From contig JAHRXB010000220.1 of the NCBI GenBank assembly GCA_019104905.1, positions 1 through 13,212 of the forward strand: a DNA stretch of 13,212 nucleotides, read 5' to 3'. The position numbers and the translations under genes are program-made. This document shows, in pieces, positions 8,913-13,212 of the stretch. The DNA is from Bdellovibrio sp. (GTDB taxonomy: Bacteria > Bdellovibrionota > Bdellovibrionia > Bdellovibrionales > Bdellovibrionaceae). The notes beneath the pieces were generated by a model, which was not told the DNA's origin, ran no database searches, and saw only the letters and a program-made list of their open reading frames with translations. Every line of letters begins with the position of its first letter. Positions within the stretch are counted from its first letter, which is position 1.

Positions 8913-8946
8913 AGATTATATCTATATGTCACTTAGATAATATCTA
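8913..8946 (-). promoter_or_regulatory. dps upstream region: two AT-rich dyads overlapping possible -10 elements
   Basis: TAGATAATATCTA (8934-8946) is a perfect 6-1-6 inverted repeat. A weaker copy, AGATTATATCT (8913-8923), has its centre 22 bp away, about two helical turns. On the minus strand the inner copy contains TATAAT (8920-8915) and the outer copy TATTAT (8942-8937), either of which could be the dps -10. With TATAAT the leader would be only about 8 nt; with TATTAT it would be about 30 nt, which suits the ribosome site better. No good -35 is seen for either. The odd-spaced dyad resembles the general shape of Fur/PerR-family operators, but the bases do not match the PerR box closely, so the regulator is unknown. 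Confidence 0.45.
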
Positions 8947-9002
8947 TTGGAGGGGCTCTGGCTACTTGTGAGATAATTGACATAGAAAAGAAGGAGGTAG
9001 TT

Positions 9003-9125
9003 ATGACAACTCTAGCTACCCGAGCGCTTCTCGCCCCAAAAATTCGCTTAGGTCGTGTGGTCATTTTGTTTTATCTAACGACCATTATTGTGATTGGACT
9101 TCTGGCCTATATTTCCAATCGGTAA
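9003..9125 (+). CDS. 40-residue single-pass membrane miniprotein
   Basis: A short reading frame not overlapping any other gene. ATG 9003 is preceded by a near-ideal ribosome site AAGGAGG (8991-8997, 5-nt spacer), and the frame ends TAA at 9123-9125, with TGA following one base out of frame. The product starts MTTLATRALLAPKIRLG, has three Arg and one Lys before the membrane, then one strongly hydrophobic helix (about residues 19-37, VVILFYLTTIIVIGLLAYI) and a short SNR tail. The positive-inside rule predicts N-in, C-out in the inner membrane. It diverges from dps and precedes sodC. A possible GATAAT -10 (8972-8977) has only TTGGAG at 19 bp spacing as a -35. I do not recognise a family. The ribosome site and good helix make it likely to be translated. 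Confidence 0.6.
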   Translation: MTTLATRALLAPKIRLGRVVILFYLTTIIVIGLLAYISNR

Positions 9126-9133
9126 TGACATCT

Positions 9134-9153
9134 CATCTTAACAAAGTAAGATG
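9134..9153. repeat. Inverted repeat between the miniprotein gene and sodC
   Basis: CATCTTA (9134-9140) and TAAGATG (9147-9153) form a perfect 7-bp dyad with a 6-nt spacer. It starts 9 nt after the miniprotein stop. There is no U-tract, and five of the seven pairs are A-T, so it is a poor intrinsic terminator. Its position across the likely sodC -35 region makes an operator possible. Confidence 0.4.
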
Positions 9154-9164
9154 GCTCCTATAGT
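9138..9164 (+). promoter_or_regulatory. sodC: Possible sodC promoter
   Basis: TTAACA (9138-9143) and TATAGT (9159-9164) resemble -35 and -10 boxes, but the spacer is 15 bp, shorter than ideal. The start point would lie near 9171, about 19 nt before the sodC ATG. The boxes overlap the dyad at 9134-9153. sodC could equally be transcribed from upstream of the miniprotein. Confidence 0.25.
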
Positions 9165-9189
9165 GTTAAAACATGAAAGGACCTATCTT

Positions 9190-9750
9190 ATGAAAAACAT
9201 CTTCATCACAAGTATTCTGGCATTGACCTTTATGGCCTGCGCACAATCACCAAAACAAACTGAAACAACGACTGCTGCAGAGGCGATTGCAACGCCTGTC
9301 GCCCCCACAAAGGCCCAAGCCGTCTTGAAAGCTGCTAATGGATCTAAAATCAAAGGCATCATTCACTTCAGCGAAGATGGTGGAAAAATGAAAATCGAAA
9401 CCATGGTTGAAGGCCTTAAGCCGGGACCCCATGGCTTTCATTTACATGAAACAGGAGACTGTTCTAAGGCCGATTTCTCATCGGCGGGCGGACATTTCAA
9501 CCCTGCCCATAGCACTCACGGCGCCCCTGGGGCCAATGGCCATCATGCCGGCGATTTTGGAAATTTGATGGCTAACAATAAAGGAAAAGCCGCAACATCT
9601 TTAACTGTTGAAGGGCTGACTATGAAACCCGGCGCGGATAGCATTATTGGAAAAGCCGTGATCATCCATCAAGACAAAGACGACTTGAAATCTCAACCTG
9701 CCGGAAACTCAGGCCCAAGAATTGCCTGTGGTGTAATTGAAGCACTCTAA
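9190..9750 (+). CDS. sodC: Periplasmic Cu,Zn superoxide dismutase, predicted lipoprotein
   Basis: 186-residue SodC, which converts superoxide to peroxide and oxygen outside the cytoplasm. All metal ligands of the family are in place: H84 and H86 (GFHLHE), bridging H102 (GGHFNP), H110 (THGAP), H119 and D122 (HAGD), and H160 (IIHQDKDD). The structural disulfide cysteines C91 (GDC) and C180 (ACGV) and the substrate-guiding R177 are present. The N-terminus MKNIFITSILALTFMAC looks like a lipoprotein signal with C17 as the lipid site, though Phe at -3 is unusual; a Thr/Ala/Pro-rich tether (about 18-45) follows. I chose ATG 9190, with AAAGGA 8 nt upstream; an in-frame ATG at 9151 would spoil the signal peptide and lies in the dyad. 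It ends at a strong terminator shared with the convergent hydrolase gene. Confidence 0.95.
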   Translation: MKNIFITSILALTFMACAQSPKQTETTTAAEAIATPVAPTKAQAVLKAANGSKIKGIIHFSEDGGKMKIETMVEGLKPGPHGFHLHETGDCSKADFSSAGGHFNPAHSTHGAPGANGHHAGDFGNLMANNKGKAATSLTVEGLTMKPGADSIIGKAVIIHQDKDDLKSQPAGNSGPRIACGVIEAL

Positions 9751-9756
9751 GAAAAG

Positions 9757-9788
9757 AAAGGTGAAGGCTTAAACAGCCTTCACCTTTT
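9757..9788. terminator. Bidirectional terminator between sodC and the hydrolase, partly coding
   Basis: AAAGGTGAAGGCT (9757-9769) pairs perfectly with AGCCTTCACCTTT (9775-9787), a 13-bp stem with loop TAAAC. Reading rightward it is followed by a short T run; reading leftward by TTTCTTTTCTT. It begins 6 nt after the sodC stop, and its right arm plus loop encode the last residues and the stop codon of the hydrolase gene. It can serve both convergent genes. Confidence 0.85.
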
Positions 9789-10749
9789 GAAAGATTCTTC
9801 CAAAAATATTCTGACCCTTATCATCCAGCATCTGAATCTCAATGGTATCGCCAGATTTCATAAAGGGCGTCTTAATCGAGCCCGTTTCAATCTGCTCAAT
9901 CATACGCTTTTCAGCAAGACAGCTTGAACCATTTTCGTGACTCTCATTAGAAACAGTTCCACTTCCAATCACTGTCCCCGCCGCTAAATTTCGCGTTTTT
10001 GCCGCATGAGCAATCAGTTGTCCAAAATGAAAATGCATCGCACTGGCATTGGCTTTTCCAAAAAACTGACCATTGTAGTTCACCTGCAACGGGAAGTGAA
10101 TGCGACCCTCTTTCCAGCCACTTCCTAATTCATCAGCCGTGACCGCAAATGGTGACAGAGCCGACGCCGGTTTACTTTGGAAAAATCCAAAACCTTGAGC
10201 CAATTCCTCAGGAATCAATCCTCGCAAAGAAACGTCATTGATGAGAACGAAAAGACGAATACACTTAAGAGCTTCCTCGGGAGTTACGCCCATCGGTACG
10301 AAGTCCGTAATCACCCCGACCTCACCCTCGAAATCGGTTCCGTGTGAGAAATCCCGTTGTGGAATATCTTCCGTTGGCGCCAAGAACTGACCACACTCAC
10401 CTTGATACATCAAGGGAACGGTTTCCAGAGTCTCTGGCAAAGCGGCCTTACGAGCCATACGCACAAGCTTAATATGGTAGATGAATGCAGAGCCATCCGC
10501 AAAAAGCCACGTGCGCGGAAGAGCCGAGTGAAAATCCCCTTCTTTCACAGGAAAAGAATCTGCCACCGATCCCGCATTCAGATCCGCATAGATCTTCTGC
10601 AAAGAGGCTTCTTTGTCTTTCCAGCTTTCCAAAGCCTCGCGCAAATTCGCAGAAATATGAGTGGCCTTAACAGCCGTCTTAAGATCTTTACTAATTACAC
10701 AAAGCTCCCCGTCACGAGAGTGCGGGGATTTTAAAGAACCAAGCTTCAC
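9769..10749 (-). CDS. Fumarylacetoacetate hydrolase family protein (probable fumarylacetoacetase)
   Basis: 326-residue FAH-superfamily enzyme. The likely reaction is hydrolysis of fumarylacetoacetate to fumarate and acetoacetate, the last step of tyrosine/homogentisate breakdown, in the cytoplasm. Metal-site residues are visible as E141 and E143 in DFEGEVGVITD and D172 in INDVSLR; K193 in FFQSKPAS and GSGTVSN (263-269) are also family hallmarks. An N-terminal domain with LPRTWLFADGSAFIYH and PLMYQGECGQFL matches the 330-residue bacterial type found with maiA/hmgA rather than the 420-residue animal enzyme. The start is GTG 10749, with AAGGA 6 nt upstream. maiA lies 1.4 kb away and supports the assignment, but the superfamily also includes other beta-diketone hydrolases and decarboxylases, so exact substrate is inferred. 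The gene starts 9 nt after the barrel-protein stop, so the two are probably cotranscribed. Confidence 0.88.
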   Translation of the reverse strand: MKLGSLKSPHSRDGELCVISKDLKTAVKATHISANLREALESWKDKEASLQKIYADLNAGSVADSFPVKEGDFHSALPRTWLFADGSAFIYHIKLVRMARKAALPETLETVPLMYQGECGQFLAPTEDIPQRDFSHGTDFEGEVGVITDFVPMGVTPEEALKCIRLFVLINDVSLRGLIPEELAQGFGFFQSKPASALSPFAVTADELGSGWKEGRIHFPLQVNYNGQFFGKANASAMHFHFGQLIAHAAKTRNLAAGTVIGSGTVSNESHENGSSCLAEKRMIEQIETGSIKTPFMKSGDTIEIQMLDDKGQNIFGRIFQKVKAV

Positions 10750-10758
10750 GTCAAATCC

Positions 10759-11301
10759 TTAGTCGAAAGTGATCAACAGGTTCGCGCCAACAGCACGATA
10801 GTCTTTTAGATTTTTTGCCGCCTCACCGCTAGCACTTTCATAGTACAAAGCCACACCCAAGTTAGGAGCAAACTTGAAGCTGGCACCGATAAGAATTGGC
10901 AAAAGAGGAGACTTTACATCTGTCACGGTTCCCACATCGGCTGTTTTGTCCAAGTTCATCGCTAAAGAAACTCCGGCAAAAACACCCGCGTATTCTTCGA
11001 ACTTGTACATCAAGGCCACAGGGATATCGAGATAGTTCATTGTGACTTTATTGTCGGGAGTTCCCTCAACAGTCAAAGGTCTTTGCGTATAAAGCATTCC
11101 CGTTCTGAGATGCAAAGGACCGGAAATAGGAAAGTGTGCTGTTGCGCCAAACTGAAGACCCATTTGTGATTTTGTGGATCCGCCCTCAACATCACCAGAC
11201 TGCTGACGAATGCCGACTTCCAAACCATAATCAATATCTGCCAGCGCTGAAGATGACATCATTCCCAAAGCCGCCACCAATGATAGAGCCCACTTTTTCA
11301 T
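10759..11301 (-). CDS. Small outer-membrane beta-barrel protein
   Basis: 180-residue exported protein. The N-terminus MKKWALSLVAALGMMSSSALA is a clear signal peptide, with cleavage predicted after A21. The rest alternates short amphipathic strands and Gly-rich turns (for example MGLQFGATAHFPI, AGVFAGVSLAMNL, LLPILIGASFKFA, LGVALYYESASG) and ends ANLLITFD, close to the aromatic-ended last strand recognised by the barrel assembly machinery. The size suits an 8-stranded barrel of the OmpA-like/OMP_b-brl type. Function and ligand are unknown. ATG 11301 is preceded by TAGGAGGA about 5 nt upstream; a longer in-frame start near 11385 would bury the signal peptide. Its TAA forms part of the ribosome site of the hydrolase gene, suggesting cotranscription. 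Confidence 0.8.
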   Translation of the reverse strand: MKKWALSLVAALGMMSSSALADIDYGLEVGIRQQSGDVEGGSTKSQMGLQFGATAHFPISGPLHLRTGMLYTQRPLTVEGTPDNKVTMNYLDIPVALMYKFEEYAGVFAGVSLAMNLDKTADVGTVTDVKSPLLPILIGASFKFAPNLGVALYYESASGEAAKNLKDYRAVGANLLITFD

Positions 11302-11341
11302 CGTAAATCCTCCTAATAAACTTCTTAAAAGAAGCCCTGAG

Positions 11342-11370
11342 ATAGTCCCACAATTTGATCTATTTATCAA
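11342..11370 (-). promoter_or_regulatory. Possible promoter for the barrel-protein gene
   Basis: On the minus strand TTGATA (11370-11365) is a good -35 match, and 17 bp later lies GACTAT (11347-11342), a poor -10. The -35 overlaps the last codons of the truncated LtaS-like gene. Downstream in the leader is a short dyad CTTCTT-AA-AAGAAG (11321-11334 on the plus strand), of unknown meaning. Confidence 0.25.
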
Positions 11371-12085
11371 AACACCATACAGCATTAAGCGCCATCTCGT
11401 TTATAGCCCTATTACTGGACACCTCGCTGTGTTCCAACGCTAAATGATGGGGCTCGACTGTGCCACGAGCCGCCAAGGCAATCAGAATCAAGGGGACAAG
11501 CACTCTTAAGAACACCTCCACTTTGGAGCCCTTCTGCGGAGAATATTCGTCTTTCCAGTCGCCGAACTTCAGGCTTTTGGTCAGCATATAGCCCAAACTG
11601 AAAAGCAGAACTGTGATCACACAAAAAATCCACACCTGATTTTTTGGCAAAATCTGAACTTGATCCATCCATACCTGAGGCGACCACGACATGTAGTTTT
11701 CAAAGCGCATCCGCGCCCCGTATCGCGCAAAATAAAAGTAATCCATAAAGGACAACGTGCAGATAAGAAACCAAACTCCAACAAAATAGGTTTTATAGGC
11801 TGCAAAGATCCACCGCGGCCATCTTTCCGTAAAAGCCTGAATCATCAAAACGAAAAAGAGGGGGATAAAAATGAACCCAAATACCAGCAAATCAAATCGC
11901 AGACCCGCGATGAAAGAGTGCAGAACTTCTATAAAGTCGACATCCGGAGTGGCATGAAACACTGACAAAAAATACAGATTCAATCGGAAAAGAGTCATAA
12001 AAAAGATCATGGCCAAAGCCAAGACTGCCATTTTGACAAAGACTTTGGACGAAAAACGCAGTGAAAAGATAAATCTATTAGGCAC
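11360..12085 (-). CDS. LtaS/MdoB-like membrane domain only, catalytic domain missing (possible gene remnant)
   Basis: 241-residue membrane protein with five predicted helices (about 17-42, 66-84, 98-118, 151-168, 190-207). The motifs GLRFDLL (61-67), DYFYFARYGARMRFENY (115-131) and ARGTVEP followed by NRAINEMALNAVWCF (225-239) match my memory of the N-terminal part and linker of LTA-synthase/phosphoglycerol-transferase proteins. In those proteins a sulfatase-fold domain of about 350 residues comes next and carries the nucleophilic Thr and metal site. Here a TAG (11362-11360) follows at once, and within 60 nt the next gene starts, so no catalytic domain exists. It starts at GTG 12085 with AAAGGA about 7 nt upstream. 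It may be a decayed gene or a retained membrane subunit; no frameshifted continuation is visible. Upstream it diverges from maiA (46-nt gap). Confidence 0.7.
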   Translation of the reverse strand: MPNRFIFSLRFSSKVFVKMAVLALAMIFFMTLFRLNLYFLSVFHATPDVDFIEVLHSFIAGLRFDLLVFGFIFIPLFFVLMIQAFTERWPRWIFAAYKTYFVGVWFLICTLSFMDYFYFARYGARMRFENYMSWSPQVWMDQVQILPKNQVWIFCVITVLLFSLGYMLTKSLKFGDWKDEYSPQKGSKVEVFLRVLVPLILIALAARGTVEPHHLALEHSEVSSNRAINEMALNAVWCFDK

Positions 12086-12126
12086 AGAAAAGTCCTTTGA
12101 CTGAGTAACAAAACCAGACTGAAATT

Positions 12127-12154
12127 AGTATATGTCCTCACTTACACTTTACAA
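12127..12154 (-). promoter_or_regulatory. Possible promoter for the LtaS-like gene, overlapping the maiA start
   Basis: On the minus strand TTGTAA (12154-12149) and TATACT (12132-12127) are separated by 16 bp, giving a start point near 12120 and a leader of about 35 nt before the GTG at 12085. The -10 covers the first base of the maiA start codon, so the divergent genes would compete for this site. Confidence 0.35.
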
Positions 12155-12788
12155 CTATTTTCGCAGCTCCACCTCTTACCGCGCCCGCCTTGCCTTGCAC
12201 ATCAAGGGTCTTGAGTTTGACTACAAACCCATCAGTCTTCTGAAGGGCGAACAACACTCTCCAGAATATCGCAAGATCAATCCTCTGGGAGGCGTGCCCA
12301 CGCTTGTTCACAACGGAAAGGTAATTCCCGAATCCTTCGCCATCATGGAATACCTTGATGAGGTTTTCCCAAAACCGGCCCTGTTCCCGCAGGACGCATA
12401 TCTTCGCGCCCGCGTTCGACAGGTCTGTGAGGTCATCAACTCTTTCATGCATCCGCTGGGAAATCTAAAGACGCTTCAGTATCTTGAAAAACACCATGGC
12501 TATACCCAAGAACAAAAAGAAGCTTGGGTCCAACATTGGGCCGCCCAAGGACTTGAAACCTTGGAAACAACTCTCAAGGAATTTTCAGGAACTTATAGTT
12601 TTGGCGATCAGATCACCATGGCCGACCTTTTCCTCATCCCACAACTTTTGACTTGCACACGATTCAATGTCGACATCTCGAAATACCCGACACTGATAAA
12701 GATAAATGAGAACTGCCTAAAACTTGAGGCGTTCCAAAAGGCTCACCCCTTTAAGCAGATCGACACACCTGACGAGTTTAGAAAGTAA
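12132..12788 (+). CDS. maiA: Maleylacetoacetate isomerase (zeta-class glutathione transferase)
   Basis: 218-residue zeta GST. It isomerises maleylacetoacetate to fumarylacetoacetate with glutathione as cofactor, the step just before the FAH-family hydrolase. The thioredoxin-like N-terminal domain carries the zeta motif as SSTSYRARLAL (12-22): the two serines are kept, while Cys of the animal motif SSCxWRVRIAL is Thr here. The glutathione-binding elements VPTL (cis-Pro56) and PESFAIMEYL (E67, S68) follow. The helical C-terminal domain contains GDQITMADLFLIPQL, the conserved GST core motif. ATG 12132 fits the family's N-terminus, but no Shine-Dalgarno is visible upstream; only TTGACT (12097-12102) stands out, with no matching -10. 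Convergent with ctaB across a hairpin. Confidence 0.95.
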   Translation: MSSLTLYNYFRSSTSYRARLALHIKGLEFDYKPISLLKGEQHSPEYRKINPLGGVPTLVHNGKVIPESFAIMEYLDEVFPKPALFPQDAYLRARVRQVCEVINSFMHPLGNLKTLQYLEKHHGYTQEQKEAWVQHWAAQGLETLETTLKEFSGTYSFGDQITMADLFLIPQLLTCTRFNVDISKYPTLIKINENCLKLEAFQKAHPFKQIDTPDEFRK

Positions 12789-12794
12789 GAAAGT

Positions 12795-12817
12795 GGCCCT
12801 CGTCGAGGGCCTAGTTT
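12795..12817. terminator. Hairpin terminator between maiA and ctaB
   Basis: GGCCCTC (12795-12801) pairs with GAGGGCC (12805-12811) across loop GTC, a very GC-rich 7-bp stem 6 nt after the maiA stop. The rightward tail is TAGTTT, a poor U-tract; leftward it is ACTTTCTTACTTTC. The last stem base is also the final base of the ctaB TAG. Likely shared by both convergent genes. Confidence 0.6.
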
Positions 12818-13212
12818 GAGTGGATGAACAGAAAGTTCCACTTATCGATCACGGGAATCACAATAAACACAAGCATAGAGACATTCAACCACATAAAGAA
12901 GGCCATCCATCTCTCGGTGCCGTTGGATTTATAGTAACGATAGAACTCTTGCATGACTTTAAAAGCAAACGGGAACGTTAAAAGAACAAACATCCAGCTT
13001 GCATGAACAAACATCGGAGCTGCCAAAGCGACCCCGACATATACAAAAGTATAAAGACCAATTTGGAAAAGCGTCTTTTCCATTCCCAATGCCACAGGCA
13101 ACGTGGGAATGCCTCCCTTTGCGTAGTCTTCTTTATAACGAACTGCCAAAACCCAGAAGTGCGGCATTTGCCATAAAAACATAATCAAAAAGAGATACAA
13201 AGACTCTGAATT
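12811..13212 (-). CDS. ctaB: Protoheme IX farnesyltransferase (heme O synthase), C-terminal part
   Basis: The last 134 residues of an UbiA-superfamily prenyltransferase that adds farnesyl to heme b, making heme O for heme-copper terminal oxidases; an inner-membrane enzyme. The diagnostic block FLWQMPHFWVLAVRYKEDYAKGGIPTLPV is present near the visible start, followed by three or four hydrophobic helices (IGLYTFVYVGVALAAP, WMFVLLTFPFAF, WMAFFMWLNVSMLVFIVIPV). The frame is open to the right edge, so roughly 160 residues, including the first DxxxD prenyl-diphosphate motif, lie outside. The TTG at 13200 is internal, not a start. The presence of ctaB suggests aerobic respiration with an aa3- or bo3-type oxidase; neighbours that would tell (cox or cyo genes) are not visible. 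Confidence 0.95.
   Translation of the reverse strand, partial: NSESLYLFLIMFLWQMPHFWVLAVRYKEDYAKGGIPTLPVALGMEKTLFQIGLYTFVYVGVALAAPMFVHASWMFVLLTFPFAFKVMQEFYRYYKSNGTERWMAFFMWLNVSMLVFIVIPVIDKWNFLFIHSN

Noticed and set aside
9151..9189. Upstream in-frame ATG for sodC at 9151
   Set aside because: It lies inside the dyad, lacks a ribosome site, and would add 13 polar residues before a clean lipoprotein signal.
11302..11359. Frameshifted catalytic domain continuing the LtaS-like gene
   Set aside because: Read in all three frames, the 58-nt gap holds no sulfatase-like motif and the next gene starts immediately, so a simple frameshift does not explain the short product.
11302..11385. Longer start for the barrel protein near 11385
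   Set aside because: It would overlap the upstream gene and place 28 residues ahead of a good signal peptide that has its own strong ribosome site.

Overview
The window (13,212 bp, moderate GC by eye) looks like chromosomal DNA of a Gram-negative, aerobic, non-enteric bacterium. A periplasmic bacterial alpha-2-macroglobulin with PBP1C, a lipoprotein Cu,Zn superoxide dismutase, an outer-membrane beta-barrel protein, a heme O synthase and a homogentisate-type tyrosine-catabolism pair all point that way. The mix and the style of the proteins remind me of Bdellovibrio-type predators. That is an impression from memory, not something the sequence proves. I see no phage, transposon, CRISPR array, tRNA or rRNA.

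Layout. Left edge: the 3' part of a receiver-domain response regulator (+) ends in a hairpin terminator, followed by an OsmC-family thiol peroxidase-like gene (+). The OsmC stop codon directly abuts the stop codon of pbpC (-). Positions 917-8900 hold a leftward block in the order dps, alpha-2-macroglobulin (1817 residues, intact CLEQ thioester), pbpC. The last two overlap by one base (TAATG), which fixes them as a translationally coupled pair. Upstream of dps are two AT-rich dyads overlapping the likely promoter. Facing the other way are an unlisted 40-codon membrane miniprotein (9003-9125) and sodC.

From 9757 to 13212: sodC and a fumarylacetoacetate hydrolase gene converge on one 13-bp-stem bidirectional terminator, part of which is coding sequence for the hydrolase. 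Reading leftward, the hydrolase follows an outer-membrane barrel gene by 9 nt, and that gene follows a 241-residue protein which is only the five-helix membrane half of an LtaS/MdoB-type phosphoglycerol transferase, without its catalytic domain. Diverging from this is maiA (maleylacetoacetate isomerase), which converges on ctaB (heme O synthase, cut by the right edge) at a second hairpin.

How the genes fit together. PBP1C and alpha-2-macroglobulin are thought to act together in the periplasm: one repairs peptidoglycan after the wall is breached and the other traps proteases that enter. Around them lie three oxidant-defence genes (OsmC, Dps, SodC). MaiA and the hydrolase would catalyse the last two steps of tyrosine/homogentisate breakdown to fumarate and acetoacetate. 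I see no clearly novel defence or mobile system. The most interesting points are the unlisted miniprotein, the catalytic-domain-less LtaS-like protein, the dyads upstream of dps, and terminators built into gene ends.
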